Of a stretch of 64,000 bases of DNA, positions 13,001-28,100 are shown one piece after another. Made by a program: the position numbers and the translations under genes. Each line of letters begins with the position of its first letter. Positions within the stretch are counted from its first letter, which is position 1. A model generated the notes under the pieces. That model did not search any database. It saw only the letters and a list, made by a program, of their open reading frames with translations, and had not been told where the DNA came from. This DNA is from Smittia aterrima (lineage: Eukaryota > Arthropoda > Insecta > Diptera > Chironomidae): assembly GCA_033063855.1 (NCBI GenBank), contig CP093830.1, forward strand, positions 2,108,854 to 2,172,853, written 5' to 3'.

Positions 13001-16000
13001 ACGGAATTATAATCAACCGAAGCTCTCTGAAATTAAATTCGTGATGCCGTGTTTAAAGTGTCTGGAGAGTCTCCGATAGATTGTCCATGAAACGCGTAAA
13101 GTTTAAAAACCAAACAATGAGCTAATGCCTTCTGGTTAAAATATTTCGCTGACTCATCAGCAAACGAGAGGCCCGAGCCACTAAACAAATACGACGAACG
13201 TAATCAACCGGCAGTTTCACAAATTCAATTATTTGATTAATGATGATAGGCGGAACATTTCGGTTACAAAGAACTTGTCGCTCGATTTTCGCTGTGATGA
13301 CTAATTTCCCGTCTAATCCTTATCAGTTTCATGAACGGTTCGTTTGATTGTGTGCGACGTTATTAATGTTTTCATTGTTATTCCTATCGTCTTAGGGGAA
13401 AAAACAAAATCGTAATTCAGAGACATTCACATTGTAGTCAAGAAAGCTACGACGGTCTCGAGCAGATTGCCATTTATTTATAAATTATGGTCTCGATCAA
13501 TGCAATAAATAATTTGTTTCTCTGCTCGCTTGAGAGGAAAAGGGAAAATTACGCGAAAGTTATAAAGTTCTTATCGTTTAAAAGTCATTTATCGTTGTCG
13601 GGGGAGTTTCACTCTCGTTAAGCCGCTGGGAAGGCTGACAAGTTTTCTCCTAAAAGTCTTTTGTCGCGGAAGCCAAAGCAAAGTTTAAAAAATTGATATT
13701 TATTCCTTCGATTAACTCGTTATTAGGCCCGGAAAGAAACAACTGGAGAGGGATCGTCGTGAAAAATTGCCAACAGTTTAAAATAAGTCTCTTTGACAAA
13801 ATGATTTCTTAATTATTCCGTTTGCTGTTGATGTTCAAAGAATATTTCTAAAAGAATTTCCGGAAAAAGATTTGCATTTCTAAAACACGAGAGTCATAAA
13901 ACTGTTTTTGCTTTATAACGAAGAACGATTGGAAATTATTCTTTGAGCTTCTTCGTTTGAAAGCTAGTCAGGATGACTTTGTTGTGTTTACCTGCTTCCG
14001 TGACCGTCCAATTAGAGTCATTGCATCATGAACACGAGAGAGCTTTGTGGCTTGCCTAATAATTCCGTCTTATCAGCTAAACGTGCTCTGTGGCTTAATT
14101 TATAGTCGACTTGAGTAGCAAAATGCATGATTTACGACGTCGACTGACTCAAGAATAGCTTGAGTTGCGATAGCGACCGACTCGTTGCACTTTCTACAAA
14201 AATTTCCATTCCACTGTGGCTTCATTATGTTTTTATGGTTCAAACTATAATCATCCCACTGGGTCAACTCTTACATCAGTAACAGAAATTTTGCTGTCGC
14301 CAGCTTCGACAGCAAACGCAGCGCATTTTTTATTTCTGTCATCGAAAAAAATGAAAACTTCAGCAGCAGAAACAGAAACTAAATTATTATGAAACTAAAT
14401 CATCAAATTGAATGTTTTTCTTGTCCGTTATGCGCTTCAGCGTTTCACTTTATGAATTATGCATCGCGGCTCTGGCTGGCGCTTTGCATTGAAGTGACGA
14501 CGAGTGAAAACGAAAGGAAAGAGAACGCGCGAGTCAAGAGAGGCTTGAGTCGATGAAGGGCCGAGTTGTTAGATAACTAAAGATTATTGATGAGCCTAAA
14601 TAAACTTTCAGCAGCATCGTCTTGAATCGTGGTTTGATTTTGCTAGCTACGCGCACGCAGTCGAAATAAACTTTGCGGGTCGATGTGGAATTAAAAATAG
14701 AAATTTGGGACGTCGTAGAAAAGGAAAATCAAAGTTTATTGAGTGTCGAGCAATTGTTTTCTGCTTTTATTGCGGCGAAAGTTTAAGTGAATCGAAATGC
14801 TTGTCGTTAATTTCCACGAAACAGGTGAATCAGAACCGTCATCTGATCACTCACTCGATTGCTGTGTGATGAATCGAATCGAATGAAAAAGAAAACTTCC
14901 TCAGCATTCCGAGCTCGAACAGATTACAATGTTGCGATCGAGTTGGCGAGCAAAACGACGATGAAGCCCTATTTCCTCGGCTTTAATTGCAACGTGCAAC
15001 GTTTTGCCACTAATTGATAACGTTGAAGAAATGTAGGACAAATTTCTGCGGGAAACTCACGAAAGCAAAGCCGAGAGAGATAACATTGATTAATTGTACT
15101 GTGAAATAAGTCACACGATGAACGCCGCTTTATTTCCTATGTCGCCAGATCAAACCCATCGGCATGGCGACTCTTAATCATGGTGCAATTATATGCCAGC
15201 AAAAAACCAGAGTTTGACAAGCGAGGGAAATCTGTGGCGTTTAGCAAAAGTTAATGCGCGTCGTGTTTGCGCTAATGCGAATGGGACGAGAGAGAAGAAA
15301 AAGAGGCAGAGACGATAATCGTCGTTCATAATGAGACACACAACTCAATCGGCAATTAAACTAGCATAAATTAAATTTAGCAAGCGACGGGTGTGATGCC
15401 GAAGAAGAGTGAAAGAGGTTGACTGATGAGCTTTTGATATTTTTTTCATGGGAAATGGCATTCGAGATAGTTCAAACTTTCCTTGGAATTCAAACTTAAA
15501 CAGTTTAAGTTAAACTTCACGAAATTGCAGAGTTGACAGACATTGACATTGAGTAATAAAATCTGAGCTGGTGTCTGCCCACTAGAAACAGAAAATATTT
15601 ATAGACAAACATTTTCATGTTTACTTCTCGAAGCGTGGACTTTTCTTCTTTGCATTTCGTGATAATCTTGTAAGCCATCAAACACGACGAGGACGACTCA
15701 TAAGTTTGAATAGAAGAAAACTTCATTGACATCAACTACGAATCTTTCCTTTTGAAATATTTTGCGCAATTTTGTTTTCTTCGACACCAGCTCGGATGAT
15801 CGCGTTTTTCAAGTGCCATCCGACGGTGCCGCGACATTTTTAAAAATAGGAGTTTTCGCTGAGAAAACATTTTTGGCGCAGTTTTCGATGAAATTTTAAA
15901 ATCAAATTTTGTAGGACGCGAATTTGTTGAAATTTTAAAATGAAAAGACGCAGATTCACGAAAGTTTTTGATCGATTTTGAGATGAGTTCATTAAGGAAT

Positions 16001-19000
16001 AATCTGAAGGGCTCACTTCAGAGATTGCGATATGAGAAATGAAATTATTTTGCATAAATTTACTCGTTGAATGGAAAAGTTAACGAAAAGAAAAATGGGC
16101 GAAGCCAACAACGACGACACTTCTGCATAAATTTGAAAAGATTTACGAGATTTAGAGCAGACGCGAGACGTCTTGGATCGACCCGAGCGAAGGATATTTT
16201 TAAGTCGCGCAAACAGAGTTTAAGAACTTTTCTACCCAAAATAAATTCAAATGTCCAAGGATTGATTAAATTAACCGTCGTTTCCAAATGTTTTCCGCCT
16301 TCGAAACATAAATTATCAGCGAAGCTGCCACTCAAAGCGGCCACAGATGCAAAGTGAGAAAGGGAGGAGAGCATTGACATTGGCAAATTAATAAAATTCC
16401 ACTGCAGCGTGCCAAACATCCAAACAACTCCAACTCAATCCCAGTGAGAACCAAACTCATTCTCCGGTCTGATCACGTTCACTGCAAGTCTCAAGCTTAA
16501 TCCCATTCACAGGGCTCGGATTTTGTTCTTAAATTCCACTCACTTTGATTACACAAAAAATCCTCGCGAAATAGCTCTGAAATATCGAGCAAAAGTTTAT
16601 TTTGGAATCGAATTCGAGTGGGTCAAAGCCCTTGAAAATTTCTTCTTTATTTTAATTCTGTTTCGTTAAAAGGGTTTTTTCGACGAAGCAAAGCGATCCA
16701 TTGTGAAGAACCATTCATAGCAGAAAAGCCCTTCAGAGACTTTGATCACAGAGTTGCATTTCTCGAATGTTTTTTTTTCGAGGCAGTTTTAAAAATACCC
16801 AAAGCAAACATCGTTTCGAGTTTAAAAGCAAAGACGAACATTCCACTTAATTTTTTGCGATCATGCGAGTGGATGAAACGATAAACGGAGATTGCGTTTA
16901 ATATGCGGAAAGCAAATAAATATTTTTATTTAATATTTAAAAGGCGCATCGCGTCTGAACTGAAATTTTTGAGCGAAATTTCCTAAGAGAAAATCAATAA
17001 ACAATTTTAAAGTCACTCGACGGGAGTTTCGCGATGGTTCGCGGAAGAATGTTTTCGGGGTATAAAGAAAGGCTTAACACCAACTTTCCCGGCTTCGAAG
17101 CTTAAAGGAGAATGGCGTAATAAATTACTTATTGTCCTCGTAATTAACGGGCTCGGGCAGAACGAAGGAAAGTTTCCGCTCGCGGATACAGCAATGTGCG
17201 TCAGAAAGGGCAACTTTCACTTTGATGCTCATTTCTCTCGGTGGTCTGCATCGTTAAACTGCAAACAATCCTCGTAATCGACTCAAGCAGAACAAAAGAT
17301 CATCAAATGTTCTTCAGTCTCAATGGAATTTCTCAACTTCTAGATTATTTCTATTCAAATGAAATGAGAAATGAGCAAAGTTTGTTCGGCCTCTTTAAAG
17401 TTTCCTAAAATGTACTTCATCAAACTCAAGAAGTCTTTGAAAGATTCAGGTGTTTCCTCGTTTCTATTTCTTACTCGGCAATGATTAAATAAAATTAATA
17501 ATTCAAAAGCTTGTTTACGAGTCCGAGACCGTTGAGTTGAGATATTTTGTGAACCAAATTTCTAAGAGCACCTCAAAAATATCCACACAGCTTCTGGCAT
17601 TAAGCTACAATGTTGAAGTGTCGTTGCGGGATGGAAAGCAATAAACTGTCGTGTTTATGTTGCTTTAGTTTCGCTTCGAGACATTCGTGAAGCGAGAAAA
17701 TGGTTTTAAGTTCTTTAAGCGGGAAGATTCTGCAGGAAAATTTCGTAAGTTATGTCGAGAGATTGAAAGAGAAATTTCTCACCAAAAGCAATCAAAGCGA
17801 TCAATGATCCATTGACAGCTTTCCATCGTTTCTCATGAATTCGAAGAAGAAGAAAAAAAGTTACGCAATGTACCGATCATCCAAAAACATTTCAGTAATT
17901 TTTTTTCTCTCGCTCATTATTTTCTTCTGAGATTTATTTCGCTGAGAAAACAGAAAACTTGAAATCGACACTCAAACGAGACTCAACATTCATTAAGAAC
18001 TTTTCGGTCAATTAGACTGGAATAACAAAAATGATCCGAGGAGAGGAAATTGTTTCCGAGTTTTGAATAAACTGCATCAATTAAAAAGTTTAAACAAAAC
18101 GAAGGAAATGAAAGAAACTCCGACAGGAAAAAGAATTTTTATGCAGGAAGACGAAAATATTTTGCTTTTTGCATGGAACATTGAATAAGAATATTTTAAT
18201 CAACAGACCGAGAAGCTCTAGCAAATTTGCTTTCGACAGCAAAACTCTTAGTCTGAATGGGAATTAATGATGATTTCTCTCTTACTAAAAGGAATTTTTT
18301 TATGACATAAAAATATGCTGAACATGATGAACTCTAATGTATTGATGGATGTTGTCGATCTTTCTCTGCTTCTCTCTCAGTTTCAAGCAAAAAGCGAGTG
18401 AATGGTCATAAACAGGCAATTATGATGCACGCATAAGACGAAAGGCTTTTATGGTTTACTTAAGAAGGCTCTTTTGGAAATGAAAAGAGAGATTTAGGAG
18501 AGATTTCCGGCATCATGTCGAATGTTTATAAAGCATTTGCGTTCCTTTGTGAGTTATGATGCCATCGGCGCGCCAAAGTCGTCCCGTTGATAGACATAAA
18601 TCGCAGAGTCTGCGAGGAAATTAAATAAATAAACGTCACAGCTCACTGCGAAGACATCAAACGAGACTCTGTTATTTTACTCTGCAAGGCAAACAATCCG
18701 CTATAGCATAATCAATGTCGTAAATAAGCTGCTGGTCTCCGAGTTCAAGGCACTCTCTGTCGGTTCATGAGAGATAACAAAACTATTTCAGGCAATTAAG
18801 TTGGTTTTCTATTAATTTTATTTATCGAGATTTGCGATCGTGCTGGCACATAACAAAATTGCGTGGGCGGGAGAATTCGTTTGCATTCATTCGACGACTC
18901 ATCAGATTTAACGAATAAACTCGTATTTCCAATTGTTTTCATCTCTTAACCGTCTCGTGATTTCCGAAAACAAATTCACGATAAATTGCGTTCATAAATA

Positions 19001-19071
19001 ATTTTAAATCGCCGCTGATTGTCGCACAAGCACTTAATTTGTTTCTCTCTCTTTTTTTTTGTCATTTGTAG
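10032..19071. other. Non-coding stretch, probably the 5'UTR intron of Zasp52
   Basis: No open frame in these 9 kb shows a conserved domain. The region ends in a pyrimidine-rich tract and TTTGTAG acceptor directly before the Zasp52 start exon. A-rich stretches matching a loose MEF2 consensus occur at 14691 and 15840, but at a density expected by chance in DNA this AT-rich. Confidence 0.5.
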
Positions 19072-19076
19072 GAAAC

Positions 19077-19181
19077 ATGGCGCAAGTAATTACAGCTCGT
19101 CTGTCGCGCAATGACGCACAGCCCTGGGGATTCCGTCTGCAAGGTGGAAAGGACTTCGGAACGCCGCTTGTAATCCAGAAA
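19077..19181 (+). CDS. Zasp52: Zasp52 exon: start codon and first half of PDZ
   Basis: The exon holds 35 codons and includes the PDZ carboxylate-binding loop region QPWGFRLQGGKDF. The upstream acceptor is TTTGTAG at 19065-19071. The exon ends at GAAA|GTGAGT in phase 0. The next exon supplies the continuing strand (VNTGSIADNAG), separated by an intron of 11,776 bases. Confidence 0.92.
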
Positions 19182-22100
19182 GTGAGTAAACCTTTGAATT
19201 CCCTTCGCTCTTAGCTCAAGCTCATGTACAATGATCACAAAAGATTTGTTGTCACAATTTATTGACGCGTTGGGACCAAATGTTTTGACGAACAATATAA
19301 AAGAAAGTAAGCGAAATGAAGCAAAGCGAGCGTTGTGGGTAGAAATCTCGTTTGATAATTAAATTTACGACTCGTGGTTAACGACGAGCGTCGACTGTCA
19401 AGACGTTTATTTAATCGTGAAGAACGATTTTGGAAATTTGCTCACAAACCAAATCATTTCGGTGCAAGCTGCAATCTTCTTTATTTCGAATTGCTCGTTT
19501 GGGAAGAATGAAGTGAGAAAAGGTTTATGAGTCATCAGGGCGATTGCTGCAACTCCCAGACTGAGAAGAAATACCTGAAGCAATTCTGGTTTATGATGAG
19601 ATCATAAAAACTTCAGCGGAAAGAGAAATCACAAAGATTACGTTCGGATATTTTCAGACGATTAACTCTTGAATTAAGAAGAACTCTTCTCTCGCTCTGA
19701 ACTGATTTGCTTTCAAAAGTTTTCGTTATGAACCTTACAGATGATTCCCAGAAAAACGCTCCCGCTTCAATCAAAAGATCCGCAAAATGACTTTGTATGA
19801 AGAGCGAAATAAAATAATTAATTCGGACATTGAGAAAGTTTCATTTCTGATTCTTGCATTTTTGACTTCATTGCTGGTTACGCTTTCAACTTCTGCCGCA
19901 ATAAATTTGCTCAACACGAGAAATTTGTAAATTTATTTGCTGGCCCGCTGAAGGGAAAGAAAGAATTACGAGCAGCAACCGAAAGTAATGGTTATTTAAT
20001 ACGTCAGTCTGTGGCTGTGGTCCAACTTGCAATTCGTTAACAAGCCACATATCATCATCAACTTCTTTTTTTTTTCGGGCATCGAACATTCGGGTCAAGA
20101 TGCGATTTTCAATTTGCGTTCTTCATTCTTGACTCGAGAGAGAGAGAGTCGTTGATCCTGAAAAATGTCTCAAATTCCAATAAACAATTTGAATATTTGC
20201 TAAGAGGCCAAGTCGCTAACAAAAGCTGAGAAATTTATTGACGTTTCATGCAAATCGGAAGACAAGCCAATGCTCCTAGTCAATATCGCGTTATCAACTC
20301 GATGGAATTTCCCTCGACTCTATGCGTCATACCCAAACACGCAACCTGTCAACCGCTTACATTCCTATCCACTCATCCAGAATGCCGAGACATTTCAATG
20401 ACTCACACTCTCTGGAATGCGAGCTTGAATGATCAAATACCGAAATAATGCATTTTAATACCTTTAAATGGAAATTGATACTGTGCCCGTATAAGAAGAG
20501 CGCATTAACGAAATGTCTTTTTTTTTCAGCAAGAAAACGAGGCACTAAATAGAATTAAAAGCAAATAGAATGAACAGTTTGAGTATACAAACCTTGAAGG
20601 TTTTTTTTTCTCTTTTGTTGAATGAAAATTAGACATTCCTCAAAGTTCATGCGAATAAAAATCCCTCGAAACTAAGAAAACATTAATTTTTATTGTTGGT
20701 TGATTGTTGGCATAAAGAGAAGGAGGCCGAACACAACAGAAGAAGAAGAAGAAAAGGGAAAAGGTAACAAAACAATAATAATTACAGATTGTTTACAAAT
20801 AATTTATTGTCATCTGAGTTATTGCTCTTTTTAAGATAAATGCGACGACAAAACAGAAAGCGCAAACTTTCCATGCTAGAAAGATTTCTCTGGTTTCAGT
20901 AAAAAGCATTTACGTTGATTAGAAAGATTGTAAGACCCGGGGTGATGTTGTAGTACATTTCGGGGAGAAGATAAACGAGGTCGAATCTAGGATTTCGCTT
21001 TCGAATGAACTCAAAACAACTTTGCACTGACTTGGCCTAGTTTCGTTGTTTCGATCTTCTGTGGCGCCAAAATGATGAAGTATTTCTCTCTAAAGGGAGC
21101 GATTCATCAATTAAGACACTTCCTCCTTCCTAATGAATTGAATCATCTCAGAGATGTTTCCTAATTAATTAAGCTTGTTAACTAGGTTGGTCAACTAAAT
21201 CACGTCTCTTAATTCATGAACCTCCCCCATTAAAACATTAGTTGATGCATCCCGAAGAGATCTGTCGATTTTATGACTAGACACGACCAACATTTCTCAC
21301 TGTCGGTATGTTCTCTTGTGGCACAATCGGAGATTTCGTGCCGGTAGGTCGTCGCATCAGTTACATTTCGATGTTAGGAATGCGAAAGAGCGATCAAGCC
21401 GAATTCCATTAAATCATGTTCGCAAAAAGGCAAAAAGGAATTCATTGATGATAAATTGCAGACAATCGGAATTTCCTCGACAGCAGAAAAAAGAAATCAA
21501 GAAGATTGAATGAGATTCAAAGAGAACCTTGAAACAGTGAGGAGACGTCGAGGAAAAAAAAATCCAAACGCATTGACAAATCCATCAATCATGTTGGCTT
21601 CCTCGTTTTGCGCTCTTCATTCCAGTTGAGCAGAGAAATGTCTTCATGGTGTCTGAGCTTGCGTGCGAAAACTTTATTTCACAGCAGACGGAACAATTCT
21701 TACGTTCTTGGAATGAAAGATTCGTTGAGCTGCAATTTTTCATGGACATTAGACATGGTAAAACACTTTTGTGCGAGGGAGGCAAGCAACCGAAGCAATT
21801 CATTCACAGCCAAGGCTTATTATCACGTCACGTTATCTCTCGGCCCTTAACGTTTCCGCTTTGCTTTTCTCTCTTCGCTTTGCCATATAAGAAATCGCAA
21901 TATAAATTGCAGTAGACAAATGACTCTTGAAGGCTTTGTAGGGCAAGTCTCATGCAATCTTCTTGAAATGTTTCTAACAAAAATAACTTCTTCAACCCTA
22001 AAGGTTTATGAATGAAGTAAGCGATCCATTTCGATTTGTCTACTTTGTTATTGCCAGCACGAATCATTGAGAAGCTCACGAGCCTTCAGTAAGATTTTCA

Positions 22101-25100
22101 AAATTTAATTTGCGAGCAAACATTTGTGCAAATTATTTTTACATTTGTCAATGAACATGAACGAGCCAATTCAATAATGTACGTGTCGATCACGTTGAAA
22201 TGGAAATTAAATTTCAGTTCACATGGGAAGCGAAGGCTCACAAGCAGCAACTCGACATTAAGAAGACAGCAAAAAATTTACGAGAATGAAAAATGGTTTT
22301 TCTCGTTTGAGAATTTAAATGGAGCATTACTAGAAAATAGTGAAATATCGTTGAATGACAAAACAAAACCCGAGCAGCGACAACAACAGAAAAAGCCTCG
22401 AGTCGAAGTTAAGACATTAAGCAGATCTAATACGGACATTAGTCACAGCTTTTAAAGGCCGCAAATGCTTTAAGGTTTTTCTTTCTTTCCACGACTCTTT
22501 TTTTTTATCGAAACTGAAGTGACCATTAAAGAGAATTAAAGAGAACCGGTTGCAAAGTTTTTCTGCTAATTCAATCTAATTAATTATTTACTGCGGATTC
22601 TTACAAGAAAACCTCTCGCTGGCTTGTTCGGTTAAAGTGTTTAATTTACAGATTAAATTGAGTTTCACTTCTCGACAAATGCACGACAATTAACAGCTAA
22701 TGTTCCAGTGGAGTGAGTCGCTTGGTAATTGACGATAATGAATCGACTTTTGTCTCTCATCTGTCAATGTGACGACGTTAGTCTCGATGGTAATTTTAAT
22801 ATTCGATTATGAAGATTAAATCTTTGTGAGTGATAACCGTAATTTGGACAAAGCCTAAATGAACTCGAGTGAATCTTAATTATACGATGAGACGACAAAC
22901 AATGAATTAGCTTTCTTAAGAATAAATGAAATCTGAGCTCTATATTCGAGCTTCTTGAATACTTTCTCATGAACGTGATGAGAGAACTGCTCGAATATTC
23001 AGTCAAGAGAGTTCAGTTACGACTCAAATCACAAACTATCCCCAAATGAATTTTTCCTATTCAATGGAAATTTCATTAAATTTTTTAATGGATCGGATGA
23101 ATCGAATGCATCAGCTGCTTATGCTAAAAGGTTCAACGACGAGAAGTTTATCTTCATCAGTTTGATGAACGTCTCATTTTCCTATTCGTCAAAATGTTGT
23201 CGTCTTTCAATTTTTTTCTGCAATTTTCTGTAGAAGTTAAACGAGTTGAAGGAAAACTTGAACTTCTCGTGAGCGACAAAATATTTGCCGGTGAATTAAA
23301 AGCACATGCACTGAACATGAATAATTCATTTGCGGAACATTCTGCAAACAACGGACTCTTCTTGTTCTCTCATTTGACACGTAAATGTGAACATTTAAAT
23401 GCAATTTATTTCCGTGAAATGCAATTTGCTCACTCGTTTTAGGTTTCATTCAGTCATTCGTTGCCTTTTTTCGAGAAATCATTTCCAATCGAAATTAAAT
23501 TGTTCTTTTGTTTCATTGCCGAAGTTTAATCGAGCACTTCTCGGTCGAAAGCTTTTTGCGTGATTGCCAACGGTCACTTGGGACATTATCATTGTTTTTC
23601 CTGCTCTTGAATATTTCACGAGTCATTGAAGTGGATAAAGCTATTACGATTTCAAAGAGATTATCGGATTTTCAGTCTGTCTCGATGGGGATAACAACAG
23701 AAATCAATTCGGAAGCGAGCATTCATTGCATGTTCGTTGCTTTCTCGATATTGCACTGAGAGAGTTCGTTTGTGTGCTTTGAATGGTAATTTGAATTGAC
23801 ATTAAAGTTTCAAAAGTTCGAATTGCATTTTGATTTCAGAATTCTTTTGAGATCCGTCCAATATGAAACTTCATTCCTTCGAACTTTGTTGCTAACCTTG
23901 ACATAATCTTAAGCTCATTACGAAGCCTGTGGAGAAGACGAAGAGACTTAAAAGCAAAAGATCGTCGACCCAAACAATTATTTGCTTATTCTTTCGGTGA
24001 ACTCCAAACGAAATGAGAAATAATTCTTCCACAAATCTTCGTCGTCTGCTGCCCGGATTAGGAAGCAAGAATTCTTGAATTCTCCTTTCAGGTTAGAAAT
24101 AAATTTTCGTGTATCTATCTCGGCGAGATAAATTTGCATTTCAAAACCAAACCGACGATCAAAATAACTGGCAATGAGTCATCAATCTCAGCTTTGATGT
24201 GTCAAGTTTATCGCTTAATTATTTCATTTTTGTTTCGGGATGAAGTTTTAATTGGAAGTGATCAGTTGAACTATCGACTAAGTGCCGATGAAAAGTGAAA
24301 TTTTATTAATTAACGCATTCGATGTCATCACCGTGACATCACGATTAATTAAACATTTCACATCGGTGTCATCATCAATTAAGAATGTCGTGCCGATGTT
24401 GCTAGTTTTATTCGATGAAAGAGCCACACACGATATCACTTCGAATTCATCGATGTGGTGTCGTTGATTCGAGCGAAGAAGATGAAAACATTTTTACTGA
24501 ATCATGGATTTCATGGAATTTCCGACTAGACGCTGCTGATGAAACTGAAAGCTAATGGTCATATAAACAGCGATGGTTAAAATGCGAGTCCAAACACTCG
24601 TGTAGACAGACAAATGCTTGCAATTAACATTCGAATAAGATACTTTTCCTTCAACTCTTCGTCGTTTCTTCGAGTCCCAGTCTGCACAATGAAAGTAAAT
24701 TTTCAACTCACGACGCAACTCAAAAGCCTCATCACTTTGTAATACACTGGGCCTGAGTTTAATAAAAACAAAATTGATGAAACTGACAACAGAGAGTCGT
24801 AATCACGTCTGTTTACTGTCCAATGAATTCTCATTTATCTATTTTTCTGCTTCGCGCTGTTTGAAATCCTGCAGAATCGAAATGACAAAACGTTAGACTA
24901 AACACTTAAGTCTTAAGCACTAAAGTTGTTGTTTTGATAAGATGCTTAATGCTGCTTTAGATTGTTTCTTTAATGACTTTACTTTTTCTTTAGAAATTCA
25001 GTTAAGTCGTTGATTTTGAAATCGCTTGCTGACCATTGACGCTTTCGACTTCAAGAGGTGACCGCGTAAGATTGGACCATTAGAGAGAAAACGAAGATTT

Positions 25101-28100
25101 AATGGATAGAAAAACTACGGAATTACTGTCATCAAACGATTCAAAGTGTGACGAGAAACAAAAACAAAAATCGATCCACAAACGGCTGGGAATATTTTCG
25201 TCGCTGATATTAAAAAAAAGTTGAAGTCATTTTATATGAAAAATTATTTGTTTGGGGAAAATTAAATGATGATGTCTCTTCGGTTGGATGATCTACGGCA
25301 TTCTTGGGAAATAATATCTTAAGCATATTGTCCCCTCTTGAAAGAAAATGTTTGCTCGACACGAGAAAAGTGCCAAATTGTCTTCACCCCAACAAAACTC
25401 GAGTGAGTGATGTCGTGAAGCTGTTCAGTCTCACGCTCGATACGAAAACTTCCACGCACAACGGTTCCTCTTGCTCATTTTTCACTCGGAGCTTCAGCAA
25501 AATCTCGTCAGTTTCCGTTTTTCCTCCTCGAGCACTTTGCAAAATTATGAAAAAAATGTTCCAATTTTTTATGACTTTTTTTTATCGTGAGCTTCGTTGT
25601 GATGTGGGTCTCGTTGTTCGTGGGTGTTTGTTATAAATGTTGCAGACAAACGAGTTTCTCCTTGTGGATGCTTTCATTTGATGTTTAATTATTCTCACTT
25701 CAGACTTAGCTGAGATGGCAACGAGCTCGTTAATTATGCGTTTTATCCGCGGGCGATGAGCGATCATTTCACTTCTCAACGTCATAATTTTATTCGTTTC
25801 ATAATCACAATTTGACGAATTCACAGAAATTTATTGAAGGCTGTTTCAAAAATAACTCTGAACAGAACGAATTGAGCTTCGTGATGAATATTTGTTATTG
25901 ACGTAGAAAGTTTGAACGCATTTGTTTGCTGAGTTTGTTTGTTTGACAGTTGGACCAATTGAACAAGTTGATAACTCGGGATTATCGAGAGCATATTGAA
26001 AGCCATATCCGAATCCACTTCCAAAACCAATGCCGAGACCGTAGCCAACCTTAACTAACAGATTTTCCAAATAATTCCTTTTGCTTGATAAAACTATTAA
26101 GAGACAGCAAGCACAGCAAAAGATTGTGATGATTGCGATTGAAATTAGCAAAGAAATTGCAATGATCCAGTCAATGACACTATCTCGGGAGCCACACATC
26201 CTGAACTGAAGATTAAAAGTTGTTTATTGCGCCACGATGACACACAACAGCCACTCACCTTTCTCTTGACTTTCGAGGATTAAATGAAATGATCAACAAA
26301 GAACATAACGAATGCTTCCTCAGATTCGTTTTTAAATTTTTATTTTTCAAGCTGGCAACTGCAATTCGACCTCAAAACAGTTATGACATCGAAAGTGGAG
26401 AGTTTTTTCATTGATCTTTATTGATTTTGAATCAACTCGGAAATTGGCAATAAAAAGCATCAAACGAAAATTGATTTTTTATCGAAAAAGAAAAAAAAAA
26501 CTTAAAAACTTATCAAATGACTAGCAGACGAGACTTTCTGCTTCGAGCACGTCGAGTTACGCAATTATAATTTCATATGCAGAAACAACATCATTTAACA
26601 TGCTTTGCGGAGACAAACTAATAAAATTTTATAACGCGTGAAGCTGTCTGCAAATTAAAGTGTTTTAATGGAAATGTTTCAATGCAAATTACGTCACGTC
26701 TCATTGAAGCTGATCCCGGATTGCTTTTACGACCTATCGCGTGTTACACAAGTTAAACATTGTTCCAACATATTCTTGACTAGCGTGGGTGTTCAAACCT
26801 CGTCAGTTCTCTTTCTTGCTCTTTAACATAAGAAGAAATGTAAACACAACTTGCGTTGATGGCTTTAGTTCGTTTTCGTCGACAAGAAAAATCAGATGAA
26901 ATGCGAAGATAAAAATTTGCCTGAAAACTTCAAGAAAGAATTTTTTTGGAATGTTTTTGCAAGTTAATGGGTTTTTTCGCTTCGTCTTTTCATCGATGGG
27001 CTTACCTTTGAGCTCAATAATTTCAATTTGAAGAGGATTTCGAAAGATAAGAGGACAATTTTACGTTCCAACTTTCAAATTGTTTTCCTCTTCTTAACTG
27101 CCTTCGGTCAGCATTACGGAGGCAGCCCCGAGATATCGAGTGGTGCCAAGAAAATTTAATTCAGCGATGCGACAACAACAAGAATGAACAACTTTGAATA
27201 TTTCGTTCGCTAGACAGCTGACTGACAATGGGGGCCTTGCGTAACACGCTCTCGCGAGATTTCTTGGACGAGGTTCAAGTTTTTCGTTACATTTTACGAC
27301 AGCGAATAAGAAAAATAATTTTCTGCTTGTGATTCAATGAGAAAAGTTTCGTTCAAGTTCAGTTATGAAGACAAAGTTGATGACAAAGAAATAAGGAAAT
27401 GATTGAAAAGTCCTTGGGGAGAGTGTATCGTTTTTATTGATTGCTCTTTAAATCGCCTGCACGTTCTCGTCGTAATCTTTCCAGTTGTCGTCCCAGCCTT
27501 AAAACGTTAAAACAATATGAGTCTTTATTGAGCGGAATGCATTACTCAAATATTTGCCGAGACTTGCCGGGTTTGTTGTGACAGTCAGTGTCGCGTTGTG
27601 TTTGCGGCCGCGTTTTGAAATTTATTCACGTTTTACATGTTTAATTGCAAGAGGCTTGAGACTTGTTTGCTGTCGCTCGCATCCCTGACTTTGCAAATTG
27701 AATTGTAAATTTTTCATGCTTTAAACATTTTGTAATTGTTGAACTTCAGACAATCACAAATGCTACGATAATCTCGTTGTCAGTCAACTCACTAACGAAC
27801 GGCTTTCGGGAAGCTTGTTGTTCAATATTTGCACTCAGCTCCATTGCCATCATCAGCAAATTATGTAGTGACAAAGTATCGTCGTCGTTAATTGCGATTG
27901 CTTTAACATTTCAATCTGCTGAGGAAGCAAAAACATGAAATTTCCATTAAGCGACAAACAAATTCGTCGAAACTCCTGATTAAGCAAGTTCTTTACTTCG
28001 TAGTAAAACAGTTTTCATTCTCATTTTGCATTTATAAGAACTGGAGCCAATTTCTATTGCAAGCGTCTCCATTATTCTTCCGAAAGGAAATCTCGAAAGT

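Noticed and set aside
14691..15849. MEF2-like sites (TTAAAAATAG at 14691 and 15840) upstream of the muscle gene Zasp52
   Set aside because: In DNA this AT-rich the consensus is expected about once per 2 kb, so two or three matches in 10 kb carry no weight.
22126..22455. 109-codon plus-strand open frame in the large Zasp52 intron
   Set aside because: Starts amid non-coding sequence, and its Lys/Asn/Ser-rich composition shows no recognisable fold.
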